Source: Tulasnella sp. 424 (lineage: Eukaryota > Basidiomycota > Agaricomycetes > Cantharellales > Tulasnellaceae). Taken from it: a stretch of 64,000 nt of DNA. Positions within the stretch are counted from its first letter, which is position 1; each line of letters starts with the position of its first letter. The position numbers and the translations under genes are program-made. The notes under the pieces were generated by a model, which was not told the origin of the DNA, made no database searches, and saw only the letters and a program-made list of their open reading frames with translations. The DNA is taken from assembly GCA_019633425.1 (NCBI GenBank), contig WSUB01000083.1, positions 69,653 through 133,652 of the forward strand. The letters are read 5' to 3'. This document shows positions 1-12,264 of the stretch, piece after piece.

Positions 1-72
1 AGCTCTATAACTCAAAATAGCCAGAAAGCCCTTCGAAGAACCACCTATCTGCGCTGTAATCTCCCGTTGCGT

Positions 73-1686
73 TTATTCGATCGTCGACTGCGTCCAAGAA
101 ATCACAGTTGAGCGGCAGGCCCAAGGCATCCTGATGAACCTCACCTCAATATATCTAGTCCCGTCCAGACGAAGCTCTTTGATGTACATCTTGAGCTTGG
201 CTACGGTATCACGTCCAATCCTTCCGTTTTTGATTGCAATCCGCTGGATTGCCTGCGCTGTCCCATTTCCGCGGGCTTCTACCACACTCAGAATCCCATC
301 GCATGTTGATTCGACGCCCGTCCTGAGACGAAGAGTAGCAAGCCCGGGGAACAACCATCCCCCGCCATCCTCTGGAGGCAATGGTGACCGCAACGTTTCC
401 AGGACGAGCTTGGGTCCCTCCAGTCGACCTCGCGATGAAGACAGGGTCACCACGAGCTCTTCCACATTGGGGAATTGACGCTGCAATATGGGACCCAGTG
501 TGACCAGATCCTCACTGCATTGGATTCCGCCGAACTGGATCCCTCTGACGTTTTCGCTGAAACGTCTATCGAACCCCGAGAGAACTGCAGATAAGGCGGA
601 CTGGCAATCCTGTAGACGGCTCGACCATTGGGATTCGGAGTCGGCCTTGATCGTAAGCCTGAGGTCTCCCACTGCGATGGTGAAACTGTTACTAGTAGTA
701 ATGACGCGGAGCCGAAGAGGGGAGTCGTTATTGGGGGCACCTCGGTAAGCCCCAAGCAACCGCCCTGTGGGCTCAAATATTGGATCAAGGTCGTACTGGG
801 TAGAATCGAAGACGAGGAAGACAAGGAAACGACGAAGGTTTGGGGCGTCGATCAGGCGTAAAAGGTGAGAATACGACACGACCGGGAAGTAGAAGAGGAG
901 CAAAGACCGGAGATTCGGCAGGAAAAGTGGAGTCGAAGGGAGGTTCCGAATATCGTGAGCTTGTAGTAGCATCGTATCCTGGTAGATTCGGAGGACTTCC
1001 AATTTAGGCCATTTTGGGAGCAGGTCGTACAGCTGATCGACTGATGGACTATTTCTGGAAACCTTTACTGTGCGCAGGTCCGACAGTGAACCCCAGGCGG
1101 AGCAAAGCGTGGGGACGTCCATGAACCGAAGTCTTGGAGCGTGAATAGGCCTATCATAACCAAAGGTGCTCCCGCCTATCGTCAAAGACTCAAGGTTGGG
1201 AAGGGGAAAGCTGAACATTTTCCCCTTGCACATGTTGGGTCGACTCCGATGGGGCTGGTACTCGAGGGACTTCCACCTTCCGACTAAAGGGATGACGCGT
1301 TGCATGAAGCTTTCCCGACTTGCTAGCCGCTCGTGTCGTCTGCAATAACCGAACTTGACGGAGAGCAGACGGTTCCTCGAATTTCGGAGAATCATGTCGA
1401 GGAAGCGGTCGCTGAACTCCAACGAGATGAGAGTCCACAACTCGGGGGACGAGTCGACGATGTTCAGCCAGTACTTGCAAACGGACCGGACAACGAAGAT
1501 GCCTCGGTAAGCCCGTTTTCTGTAAACTTCTACTATGACAATGCGGATGAGCTCTGGTGGGAGGCGGTGTATGGGCAGGAGGTCATTGCGGCGGCGGCGC
1601 TCGATGATATCGTGCGCGAGGGTTGGGTCGGCGTCGTTTTCTGCGGTGGCGGCTGCCGCAGGCGAATCAGTCATGACCGAATCCAT
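73..1686 (-). CDS. F-box/LRR-like protein (537 aa)
   Basis: Probable substrate receptor of an SCF ubiquitin ligase. The F-box lies near residues 37-85 (HRLPPELI, then VCKYWLNIVDSSPELW) and is followed by a long leucine-rich repeat-like region. I chose the ATG at 1686 (MDSVMTDSP); the frame is open further upstream but only with a GTG. Near the stop there is a good intron candidate (88-144, 57 nt, GTGAGG..GCAG). Its length is a multiple of three, so splicing only shortens the tail to end in STIE. The C-terminal motif IGRDTVAKLK is shared with the broken gene at 24.5-26.0 kb, so both belong to one subfamily. The substrate is unknown. Confidence 0.85.
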   Translation of the reverse strand: MDSVMTDSPAAAATAENDADPTLAHDIIERRRRNDLLPIHRLPPELIRIVIVEVYRKRAYRGIFVVRSVCKYWLNIVDSSPELWTLISLEFSDRFLDMILRNSRNRLLSVKFGYCRRHERLASRESFMQRVIPLVGRWKSLEYQPHRSRPNMCKGKMFSFPLPNLESLTIGGSTFGYDRPIHAPRLRFMDVPTLCSAWGSLSDLRTVKVSRNSPSVDQLYDLLPKWPKLEVLRIYQDTMLLQAHDIRNLPSTPLFLPNLRSLLLFYFPVVSYSHLLRLIDAPNLRRFLVFLVFDSTQYDLDPIFEPTGRLLGAYRGAPNNDSPLRLRVITTSNSFTIAVGDLRLTIKADSESQWSSRLQDCQSALSAVLSGFDRRFSENVRGIQFGGIQCSEDLVTLGPILQRQFPNVEELVVTLSSSRGRLEGPKLVLETLRSPLPPEDGGGWLFPGLATLRLRTGVESTCDGILSVVEARGNGTAQAIQRIAIKNGRIGRDTVAKLKMYIKELRLDGTRYIEVRFIRMPWACRSTVISWTQSTIE

Positions 1687-4600
1687 ACCCCGGGTCGAAC
1701 CTTTAGCAAAGACGTTAGTACGAGGTTTGATATTGACCGCATTAAAACCGGTGATTAAATTGAAGCGCACCTTTGCACTTGGTACCAGGCGCGAAATTCA
1801 ATGGAAGAAGTTGGTCTTGACTAAGTCAAGGCTGACAGCGCGCGCGGCAAGCGCTAAAACACAACACGAGGACCGTTTTCTTCAACCGCCCGGGCACTAC
1901 ATCGAAGGCATGCTCAATGCCCGCGATAGGCACTAAAGAGAATTCTACGTTGAGATCGCGTCGAGGTCTGACTCACAAGCCTCCAATATTACGGAACAGG
2001 GCGCGTACACATTTCTCTTGAACCACGGAAGGCCACCATGATGGAGCCCTCAGCCCTCACCACGCCACATACCCTCCTCTCTTTTTTTCTCGATCACCAA
2101 ACCTATGAAATCCCGAATAATCTCGCCCTTCTACATCAAGAACAGGTCCCGAGGGAATCGACACCGCTTTGTCCCAGCTCTCCTTTCCAATCCGATGATG
2201 AGCGCCAATGGCAAAAGGCCCTCAAACCGATTTGATCGGCCATGCAATGATCTCACCAGGCTCTCACGCGACAAACTTAAGATCACACAGGAACAACAGG
2301 TCTCAGGAACGAACATAGAGATAAGGACTTTGAGAGGGGGCTATGCTACGTCTCTGTGGGTCGGGATGTGGGAGGTAAAGACCGTGACTCTTGGTATGGC
2401 TTAGACTTGTTTTCTAGTTTCGGCGAGAATGTTCCCTGACCTTTGTATCGATGAACAGATAGCGAGTAGCTGGAAAGTCACTTGCTCCTCCTTTTTCTCT
2501 TTTTTTTTCCACACCCTTCCTATCGTAAATCGCGATTGGGTGACTTCTACGAGACGTCGAAGCGCATGCGCGCATCGCTGTCTCGTGTGTACAGCTGTGA
2601 CGTACGTACGGCCCAATGAGAGGTCCACCATTTGGCCTGTGCACAAGAGAGAGCTCTTCTGCACTGAATCTGTATTGCGTTCCCATCTGGCCCGACCTGG
2701 AAAAAGGCATATGGCTCTGGCAGTACCGGAAGATTGTAATCCTTTAAGTTGGGGATCATCAGATGCCTAAGCCGATTTCCCTGCCTCCTCGGGCGAAAGG
2801 TTGCCTCGGAATCACAGCCCCTTATCCCGGACGTATCCTCTTCAAGGACAGACGGGGAGGCTAGGCCTTTGCTTTCTTACCTCCTTCGGAATTCCTGTGA
2901 TAAAGTGCTTTCCACGATGATGATCAAGTTGCGTCACGGGATGCGTGGAGTTATCATTTTGGCTCTCCGACGTTCCCAGGTCCCGCACCCTCGATTTTGA
3001 CTATTCCGAACAGCCAACTAGAGGAAGAGGGGGGGTTGTGACAGATCGAAAACGCAAAAATACTGATATCGTTGGCCCGCGGGACTAATTGCGAACGATG
3101 GGATCGAGAAGACCTATGCCGCGGTCGAAATGAAGATCTAGAGGCTATGGACGTAGTGATCACGCGCGCCGAGCTCTCTCTCTTTTACTATATTCGTCAT
3201 TTTAATCCTAAGAAGGTTTGATTCCCGAGTACGCGTATGACCCGTTTTCGAAAGGTCCCGACTCGGGGAACGGAACGTCGTCGAGGTGATTCAGGACGCC
3301 ACACGACTAAGGGAAAAACCTTTTATGGGCCTGTTTTCAATCTCGCATCTCGGAAAAGGGAGTTGGAATGGAGCCCTTGCACGCTTCCTCCTCGAGGCTA
3401 TGCCAGCTTCGTACGTATCCCCGATACGATGTAGGAAGGGAAACGTAGGAGAGAGAATTCAGGGTCAAAGAGGATCTCCTGTCTCTATCGTGTGCAGTGG
3501 GCGGTTCGAACTCGGTTTTCTGAACTGCGTTGAAGTCTGGTGTTGAGATACGACCTTTGATAATCGCTGCCGATAATGACAGTACGTACAAAATAGGGCT
3601 TCTCAACAAGGCCTGTTTTAGGGGTTGTTTCCCCGTTTGATTTGCCTTTCGTGTTATCAATTTTGCTGTGAGAGAGTGAGAGGGACCTTTGACCTCTCTC
3701 GCGCCTCGTTGCACTGGGAAGCACGTGCCCTCCACGAACCAACAGAGGTCCCCTTGCCCCCGTTACATCACCGGTCAAACCGATGGGATAGAAACACCGA
3801 GCTGGCCGTATCGGGGTTGTTGCGTTAGGGTATTACTTAGGGGGGCAGTGGGGGAATTTCACGCGCGGTTGCCACGATGGCGGGGACATCTAGTGTTCGG
3901 CGGGGAGTGAGTCGCACTGCTCGAGTGGGAGTCATAGTGAGCTGTCGGGAACTTCTTCGGCAACTGTCGGCCTTCTCTTTTGTTTGTCTTTAGAAGCGCC
4001 CGCACGAGGTTGGAGTCAATAGGCGCCCATACTGCCGGTACCGGAAGAAGACGAGAATGTTTACGTATGTGTACTATTATGGAGAGCTCTCGCCACGTCG
4101 GCCTTGGGAGAAAGTCGACAATGACTACTAGTACTAGCAGTTTGTAGATCGAGTATAATATATAATATATAGGAGGTTTGCAAAGAGCGGGTTTTCATTA
4201 CAGGCACCCTTTTTTACGCCGAAAAGAGGCCTTTTGCGGCGTTTTGTACCGATCAAGAGGCGTGACGTGTGGCTAAGACGGCCGGAAGCTTGTTCTCCTT
4301 TAGCTTTAGCTTGTTCGTGCGGCAGACCTCCCTGGCGTAGAATGCCGAAATAGGCGAGGGGTAGAGGAGAGAATGGGTTATGGGTTTTGAGTAATACGAC
4401 CATGAGCAAGTCATGAGCATGGCACTTGTTCTCGGCCTGGTTTGACGTTGCCGAGAGCCTGGGGTCACATTTCATCACTTTTACGACTCACTGAAGGTTA
4501 ATTCGGGCCCCAACTCGCGATGATGGCGTAGATGGAGCTCCAGGAGGGGAGGGGGTGGTGACATTATTTTTTCGGTTGGCACGGAGGATTCCGTTAGCGT

Positions 4601-5539
4601 TCTTTCTGGTTGGCGCGCGGGCGAGGTCCAATGATATGGAGCTCGTTAGGCTCGCACGCAGATAGGAGATGTCACGGGAGAGGGGACAGCCCTGAAAAAA
4701 AAAAGGAAGAGGCTAGACGGAAGGAGGGGGGGTGCACCTAGCTGCGTCTTAACGGGGATTGGAGCAAGGTTACGATTACGATTTATTATCTACACCGGAA
4801 TCACTGCCTGCCTAGGCTGCCAGTTGACCACGGTGTTCGCGAAAGGAAGGGCTGGCCTGATGGCGCGGGTGAATGTAAGACCGAGAAGAGAGGAGTAAAG
4901 TACTGCGCGTTAGGTCGAGTTCTTTGTGCGAGTGGGCTGCGGGATTGGAGAGAGAGCGAGAGGGGGGCCTTCGGATGGGTTGTGAGGGCAACGATATCCT
5001 CAAGCGCGAGAGCCGACCACGCGAATTGCCAACGTGATTTGAAAGAGCCGACGGAACTTGCGAATAGGCGAACGGAGGAGAGAGAGTAGCGTTGATTCAG
5101 CGGGACACAGACAAATTTCCAAGACCCGAACGCAGTAAATTGCAAAAGGCGTGACTATTGTGGCGCGGGGGGGAGTTTTTGGGAACCGGGCAGTGCGAGG
5201 CGAGAGAGGATGCACCACGTCAGAGTTCTGCCACGATCGCTCGAATGTATGTATATACATCATCATGGCGAATAAATAAAAAAAGAAAGTTTTTTCGTAC
5301 AAGATGTGAGGGCGCTGTGGGTGGGTTTGAGAGTGCCAAATCGGGTGAACACAGAAAGGGGGGTATGCAGGGTATAATGACATTATATTGTAGTTAGGGA
5401 TTGACATGCTGTGTGCAGCAGTGAGGGGGATGGGCGAGAAAGGCAGAGGCAGGGCAATTGCGGCTAGCATCTGATTGGGTGGAGGGAGTGGCTTCGCGCG
5501 AGAAGTTCATCGGATGCTCTCGTGTCGCGACTCACCACC
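1687..5539. other. Gene-free stretch between F-box gene and cyclin gene
   Basis: About 3.9 kb in which I find no ORF with recognisable motifs or convincing splice structure on either strand. It holds short AT-rich patches (for example around 4152-4171) and purine- or pyrimidine-biased runs. It probably contains the upstream regulatory region of the cyclin gene, and a non-coding transcript cannot be excluded. Confidence 0.5.
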
Positions 5540-6087
5540 CACAGGACTCACCACATCCCCGACTGACACTCTTATATCCCGTTTCAACCTTCGCTCTCCC
5601 CTCTCGACACAACCTCTCCCCGAACACACACGCAGTAACAAAAACCCTTGAAGCCTTTCTTGACCACAGTCTCGACCTGAAACGTTGAGCCTGCCGTCGT
5701 GAAAGTGGTTTCAAGAACTTTGTTCTCAAGCCGCTATACAAGACCGCGATGCATACCTGCCAGAAAACCGTCGCCGACGTTCCTCCCCTCTCAACTGTAT
5801 CCCTAGCTTCCTCTACCTCTGCTCTTTTCTCTACTTCCTCTTCTCTTTCCAACTCTCAAGATTTCAGCACCTCAAGCACCGTCGCCTTTTAAATATCTTT
5901 TTATCTATCGCCTTGCCCCGCCCAGTAGTCCTAGTAGCACTCTCGTCCTCAAACTCTAGTCCAATACCACCCTCACCGTCTCGTCTACCTACCAAGCATC
6001 CAACTCTCGCCTTCCAAAGAAGGTCCACAGCGCTAGCTTTACTCGTCGTCCTCTTCAAACCGCCCTCAGTCAACTTTCGAACACTAC
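5540..6087 (+). promoter_or_regulatory. Pyrimidine-rich leader of the cyclin gene
   Basis: Immediately upstream of the cyclin ATG the plus strand becomes strongly C/T-rich with many TCTC and CCTC runs. This is typical of fungal core promoters and 5' leaders of highly expressed or regulated genes. The transcription start cannot be placed from sequence alone. Confidence 0.45.
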
Positions 6088-9000
6088 ATGTCCTCCGCCA
6101 TCCCCAGCATAGCAATCGCCCCTCCGATGCCCCTCGCCATCAGTGGCGAGGGAGCACTCACTCGGTCCTATTTCCCTCTTACACCCAGTCCGACATCGCC
6201 GTTCAGAGCTCACCGTCACCCTCTCCACCATCATCAAAGCGCCGCCAGCACCAGCAAACCACCGAGGCCGAAGCCTTATCACCGCCCCAGTCAGGCGGAC
6301 CTTAAACTTCACCACGGCCAACCGAACCTAACCCAATGCAGCAGCATTGTCGGTACCGGCTCCCCGTTCTCACCCATCACCCCAACATCCCTATCGTCGT
6401 CCTCATCGGCATCGACAACGCCCTCCACACTCTCTTATGGGTACCAGCCCTCCCGCCTCTCCCGCTGCCACTCCGCGTTCGTGAACGAGGAGGAGGCATC
6501 TCAACTGCAACAACTTCAACTTCAATCTCAAGAAGCGCCCGATGGCCTTCTCACACCGCTCTCGTCTTCAACGGTCCCGCGTCGTCGCCAGGGTCTCCAG
6601 CGCACCGAATCGGCACCGCTTTTAGTAGCCTGCCCACCGGTCTCAGCACCAAATCAGTACGTCTCTCCCATCCCTTTACATCTTGTCTCGCTCTCGATCT
6701 CGCCAATTCCCCCGCGCGCCTCGTTTTCTTCCCCTGTACGGCATTTGAAAACCTCCCCCCCCCAAAACCCCACCCCTATCCGTGACCTCCACCAGCACCT
6801 TCGGTTCCGGAGTTTCGGGATTGGAGGAACGGGGGAAATATCACGGGACCACGTATACGCGGCGGAAAATAACAACGCGGCGTGATTCCTAATGACACGC
6901 CGAGAGAAAAGCTCCGATGCACGCAAAGTCAGAGATGCGTAATTTACCTGAAAAAGCATGCCGCGCCGCGCGGTGTCGACGTTTTCCGCCTCTCTTAAGA
7001 CTCTTAAGATAGGGGGGAATAAGTTTCCTTAATCGGGGGGAAAGAATACCGAGCCAGGCAAATGAGGCACTCTCATTTGGAACCTTCGCATTGCGCGAAC
7101 TGAACCATACTGACCTGTTTTGCTCTTTTTTGTTTCTTCGCATGTTCTCATTCAGATGCGCTCTCAACCCGACTCTCGCGGTCCCCGTGTTCGCTTCGAG
7201 CTCCGAGAGGTCTCGCGCGACATCGGCGTCGTCGCCCGTGGTATTCACAGCGGATTACCTTGAAGCCCGGCTCGCCAAGTTTGGTGGCAAGATCGGAGGC
7301 CCTCCTCCGTCCCAGCCACTAGCTCAGGTCCAGCACCAGCAGCAGAAGCAGCCTCAATGTGTACCAACCGCTTTGGGATACCAAGGTCCGTGGCGTCGCT
7401 TTGCTCTGAGAGTCATCAAGTGTGTATGAGCGGTGTTTCCCTGACGACTCGCTTTCCCCACCTCATGACGCCACGATCCACTTTGTTACGCCTCGCTTTT
7501 TTTTGTCCTTGGATTTGGTTTAGATCAACCCGACATCCTCAGCCTCATTAAGGACTTTCCGTATGCGTCAGCATACGTCGACGTGTCCGTTCCTCAACCC
7601 CAAGTTTCGCATTCGCAAGATTCGGGCGTCATGGCTCAGGCTGCTCCCGTAGCCCATCCCAAGGATGAGGAGGTTAGGAAGCAGAGGTATGCTGTTGATC
7701 TCATAGGTGAGTGTTGGCTCGATTTTCTTTCTGCATGGAGAACACGCGCTAATCGGTCGATTTGGATCTTAGATACCGCGATAAAGACCATTCACAAGAT
7801 TTGGCCAGAGACACAAGAGCCCGAGCGCGAAGCCGCCCCTGGTCCGGTCACTAGCGAAGGCAAGCTCAGAGCATCGTTCGTCGCGCAGTTTCCTGCTGTT
7901 CCTACCGCCGCGCAAGACAAGGCCACCGCTCGACTTCGACGACGGCCCAGTCACCAGCAGTTCACCCCCGAGTCGTCGCCAGATTCCAGCAAGAAGAAAC
8001 GCAAGAGAGGAGAAGCCGCATCGGGATCGGAAGTCAGGGACGGCGACGAGAAGGTCTGCAAGCGCAGTTGCGTTGGAGAGACGAAAGTGGCGTACCCTAC
8101 GTGCCCACGATTCCTTACGCCTCCCGTCGAGCATAAGCCCGAGCCTCCCAAGGCCGCGCCTGCCCAGTCTCACCACATCAGCCTCAAGCTCTTCGTTCGC
8201 GAGCTTTTGCGCCGCTCCAAGACTTCTTGCAACACCCTCGAGGTCGCGTTGTGCTATCTCGACGGGATCGAAGAGACCGTGAAGAAGCTGCGAGATTGCT
8301 TGAAGCTAGGCATCGCCTTTGGCACCGTTGCGATGGCGGAGAGGGGACCTTACGATGAAGGGATGAAGGACGAGGGCAGGATCATCACCGCTGTTGAGTG
8401 GATGAGGCAGGAAGCGATGAAGCAGGAAGACGATGGGATGGACGTCCGTGGAGATTGGCCTCACCATCAGCAAGGGCAGGAGTGGGCGCCGCTTTCTCCT
8501 CCCGGATCAGATGCCTCGTCGGATAAGGCCAGCAAGGCCTCGACGACCGCTGCGCCTGCCAATCAGGTTCTCGCCACTCACCCCCTCCTCGACGCTCGCA
8601 GGACATTCCTCGCGTCACTCGTCCTCGCCACCAAATTCATTCAAGACAAAGCTTACTCGAACAAGGCATGGGCCAAGCTCAGCGGCCTCGCCGGAAAGGA
8701 AGTCGGACGCTGCGAACGCGCGCTCGGAGGTGCCCTGCAGTGGCGCCTTTGGGTTGGTAAAGATTGCGGCGCGAGCAGCAGTATCCGCGGGCGTTCGCCA
8801 TTCGGGAACGAGGAGGTCGAGTCGTTGTGCAGTGGGGATTCCGAGACCGTGGTCCACGGAGAGAACGATCCGCTTGCGAAAGCGTTCATGGAGGAAGCGA
8901 TGAAGAGACAGAAAACGAAATGGGATTCGGATGTCGAGTTCTCGGCTCCCGCCGCTATGGCTCCCGCTGAGGTCGTTGCGCGCCTTTATGGCGATGCGTT

Positions 9001-9871
9001 TACGAACTCGCGAGCTAATGCTGGTGGTCGAGCGAGGACTTGGCATGCCCTTCAGAAGGTTGAAGAGGAGCCTGGGATGCTGGACGGTTTCGCTGGTCCA
9101 GCATCTCAGGTTTCTTTCCACTCTTCCGCGCTTTCTGTGGCTTCATCGTGTTCGACGCTGTTGGATCAACTCTCCACGTTCAACCTCAGCTCTGTCACTC
9201 CGATGTCGCAAGCCTCGCACTCGACGATCGTCGATTCTCAATCCGCCACCGCGTTCGGCATGCCGTTCGTCCATTCGCCGCTTAGTCTTGAGAGTGAGCA
9301 GTTGCTCAACTCGTTGTTGAAGGGAGGAGAGGATTGTGAAGCCCCGGCCACGGTCAAGATGAACGTCGAGGACTCGACTTCTGGCAAGAACAAGACCCCG
9401 GTTATGTCCATGGCGGGCTCCTTCTCCAACAATGAACCGCTGCCGTCGGCGGGGTTCATTGATACCTGGCAGCCTCAATCGACTTTCCCCTTCACGTTCA
9501 CCGCGATCCCTCCCTCGAAGCTACCTCTCCAGCAACTTCCCCGCCTCTCGATTCCCAAGCAGCAAGTCCAACACCGTTCCCAATCCCTTGGATCCCTCCC
9601 CCTTCCTCGCCTTCTTCACCCGCAGACTGCAGCTCTGCGCGCATCAGGAGGGAGCGGATCGTCCAACTCGCCGCATTCGTCTTCAACCTTTTCGTCGCCC
9701 GAGGTCCTTACTCCGGTTCACAGTCGCGCTGGTACGCTCGTCGACGTCGCCGAGTTTTATCAAGATTGGACTGCTCGCAGTGGCAAGGACTTCCAGCAGT
9801 GCGTCGATCAGCTGTATTGCGGCAACAATGGAAACCAGTTCGGGATTCAAGCGCCAAGTCTTCAACTTTAG
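6088..9871 (+). CDS. Pho85-type (Pcl/Pcl5-like) cyclin, about 1026 aa
   Basis: Regulatory subunit of a cyclin-dependent kinase of the Pho85/Cdk5 class. The exons are 6088-6656, 7156-7385, 7524-7706 and 7773-9871, and all joins keep frame (phases 2, 1, 1). A second possible donor for intron 2 is at 7422. The cyclin fold spans about residues 460-657. It starts with ISLKLFVRELLRRS and ends with the diagnostic block ARRTFLASLVLATKFIQDKA, then KAWAKLSGL and ALQWRLW. A stretch of about 90 low-complexity residues interrupts the fold. Residues 1-190 are Ser/Pro-rich. The C-terminal tail is Ser/Leu-rich and lacks a known domain. Intron 3 (66 nt) is a stop-free multiple of three, so retention would keep frame. 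Parts of the 3' end are copied downstream (11.0-13.3 kb). Confidence 0.85.
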
Positions 9872-10760
9872 CTCATCGTCTATCCTACTTCCTACTTCTT
9901 CATCTTCTTTTCCGATTACTTTACACCTTCATTCGGCTTATCCCCCCCCCGGGCCGATGTAAAATCTTCCCCCAACAAAAACACCTCTCAAGACCCAGAA
10001 AAATTCGAAAAACTAGAAAAGCAATACGGTCGTCGTCACTCTTGGACACCAAAAGACCCGATCGCTTTTCCATCTCTCTCCTCAACTCGCTCAGAATTCA
10101 TCGTCTCTCTCACTCTCTCTGGTCGACAACATCAAAAATGAATAGTCAAAAGGGTTTGCGAGGATCATGGAACCTGGTCGACGATTGTCGGGGGAAAAAA
10201 GGTCGATCTTGGGTTCTTTTACTTTTCCGTCCTCGTGTTATATGTCTCTCGTCTCTCGTCTCTCTTGTTCAGTCTCTTCTCCTTACTCTCTCTCTCTCGC
10301 TTCAACCGCTCGCCACTCTGGGTTCTGGGACAAAGTGTGAAGGCGGTGAATATCCAACACCACTTTCTTCTTCTTTCTTCTTTTCTTCTTTTCTTTATTG
10401 CGACCGTGCTGATACTGCTGAAATCTCCTTTACCTCTCTCTGTCTGAAAGTCTCTCTCCCCTCGTCTCCCTGAAGTTTAGTTTTTCCCTTTTGTAACATC
10501 TTGTACTTACCCGTAGGACTGAATAAATTAACAAAAGATGTCCGTTCGGAGGTTGATCCTTTCTGTTGGTGTGCGTGCGTGCGTGCGTGTGTCGACGGTA
10601 TTCCAAGATTGGTGAAGTCCGCTGGTTGGTTTGGGGTTTTGCGTGGTTGGAAGTCAGATCTTTCCGATTTACAAACGCGCCGAGAACCAAGGACCAGAGT
10701 TGGACTCAGTTGAGCGATACGGAGCGAATGGGATTTGGGCCCTCGTGAAGGCAGACTCTA
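9872..10760 (+). other. 3' flank of the cyclin gene, source of the downstream copies
   Basis: Probably the 3' UTR and flank of the cyclin gene. It holds a C-run near 9943, long CT-rich runs, and a GTGC microsatellite near 10567-10590. Blocks at 9785-10035, 10085-10300 and 10459-10730 reappear downstream in direct or inverted orientation. Confidence 0.6.
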
Positions 10761-11034
10761 GCCATTTCCACGTTCCTCTCGAGTCTCGACGTCTCAAAGC
10801 CAGCTCACAAGGTTTGTTCGCCTTCATAAATCGCTTTCCCCCCCCCCCCCACAGGCGCTAACCACCTCTCGTTCCCCAGGCACGATCCTCCCTAATCGTC
10901 ATATATGGCCCACATCCGCTTTCCTGTTGCGACTGTTGCGCATACTGTTCGTCATGGCATCCCCAACAACCAAACCCCAACGGCGACATCAGCGGTCTGC
11001 CTTCACCACCAATGTGCCGACAGACAAGTCCCAG

Positions 11035-11255
11035 ATCGACTTCCAGCAGTGCATCGATCAGCTGTATTGCGGCAACAACTCTTCAACTCTAGTTCGTTGC
11101 CCGCCTCGTCTTATCCTACTTCTTTTTTGCCTTCTTTCCGCTACTTTACACCTTCATTCGGCTTATTTCCTCCCCCCGGCCGATGTAAAATTTCCCCCAA
11201 CAAAACACGTCTCAAGACCCACAAAAATCCGAAAAACTAGAAAAGCAATAATATT
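11035..11255 (+). repeat. Direct copy of the cyclin 3' end
   Basis: Matches the parent block 9785-10035, including the codons for DFQQC(V/I)DQLYCGNN, the polypyrimidine stretch, the CTTCATTCGGCTTAT motif and the following A-rich block. A short insert near the parent stop codon is missing here. An ORF from 10954 reads into it, but its start is unrelated to the cyclin and it is probably not a gene. Confidence 0.8.
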
Positions 11256-11437
11256 TGAGACCAATTACTCGAACACCAGGGAGCAACGGACCAAGGCCGC
11301 CGTCCATCATCTCATCCTCGATGGCTTTGGGCACAACCTTCATATGAGGAGCGGGTACCGTGCTTTCGGTTCAGATCTCTGCTTCCCCCGACCAACTTGA
11401 GAGAGGCGTTTAACGGCCATTTGCTAAACATCCCGAA

Positions 11438-11660
11438 AGAGAGAGTAAGGAGAAGAGACTGGACAAGAGAGACGAGAGAGAGACGAGAGGAACTCAGAGA
11501 CATGTAACACGAGGACGTAGAAGTAAAAGAACCCAAGATCGACCATTTCTTCCTCGACTATCGTCGACCAGGTCCCATAATCTTCGCAAGCCCTTTTTGG
11601 CTATTCGTTTTTTGCCTGTTGTCAACCAGAGAAAAGAGACTGAGAGATGATGATGAATTC
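11438..11660 (-). repeat. Inverted copy of the cyclin 3' flank
   Basis: The reverse complement matches the parent block of about 10085-10300 (GACTCGCTCAGAATTCATC, then TCGATCTTGGGTTCTTTTAC and the CT-rich run). It lies on the same side as the inverted arm at 11857-12025. This suggests that one larger inverted piece was copied and then lost or replaced its middle (11661-11856). Confidence 0.75.
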
Positions 11661-11856
11661 TGAGCGAGTCGGGGAGTGCAAATCCACTCGGCATGGGTGC
11701 TGCCGGTGATACGCGTACAGAGTCTGGCGGCCAATTTTCACCTCTCCATCGGTATGTTCTGAGCTGGTGATGCAATGACGGACTGCAAAGAGCAAGATGA
11801 CCATTGCGTGGGCTGCGAGGCGTCTCGCTGAGATGAGGCCGTTGTTGAAAATAACG

Positions 11857-12264
11857 CGAAGAAGACGAGGACGGGGGAGGGATCCAAGGATTGGGAGCGG
11901 TGCTGGATTTGCTGCTTGGGAATCGAGAGGCGGGGGGAGTTGCTGGAGAGGTAACTTTGACGGAGGGATCGCGGTGAACGTGAAGGGGAAAGTCGATTGA
12001 GGCTGCCAAGTGTCGATGAACCCCGGCCACGGTCAAGATGAACGTCGAGGACTCGACGTCTGGCAAGAACAAGGCCCCAATCATGTCCATGGCGGGGTTC
12101 ATTGATACATGGCAGCCTCAATCGACTTTTTCCCCTTCACCTTCACCGCGATCCCTCTGCCCAACTTGCCTCTCCAGCAACTCCCCCGCCTCTCGATTCC
12201 GAAGCAAACAATTCAGCACCGTTCTGAATCCTTGGGATCCCTCCCCCTTCCTCGTCTTCTTCGG
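11857..12264. repeat. Inverted repeat built from cyclin coding sequence
   Basis: The left arm 11857-12025 (minus orientation) and right arm 12093-12264 (plus orientation) are both copies of the cyclin coding block around 9455-9630, starting at GGGTTCATTGATAC and ending in a CGTCTTCTTCG-type block. The arms are about 170 nt each, and I judge them about 85-90% alike by eye. The 67-nt spacer copies the coding block just upstream, about 9346-9416. A transcript across it could fold into a long hairpin. Confidence 0.8.

Noticed and set aside
3210..3240. tRNA-like B-box sequence GGTTTGATTCC
   Set aside because: No A box at the right distance upstream and no cloverleaf can be folded.
2038..5470. Several open frames of 60-156 codons
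   Set aside because: None has family motifs or neighbouring exons in frame; several open without an ATG.
10954..11400. 149-codon ORF from an ATG, reading into the cyclin copy
   Set aside because: Its start is unrelated to the cyclin and most of it translates former 3' UTR; looks like chance fusion.
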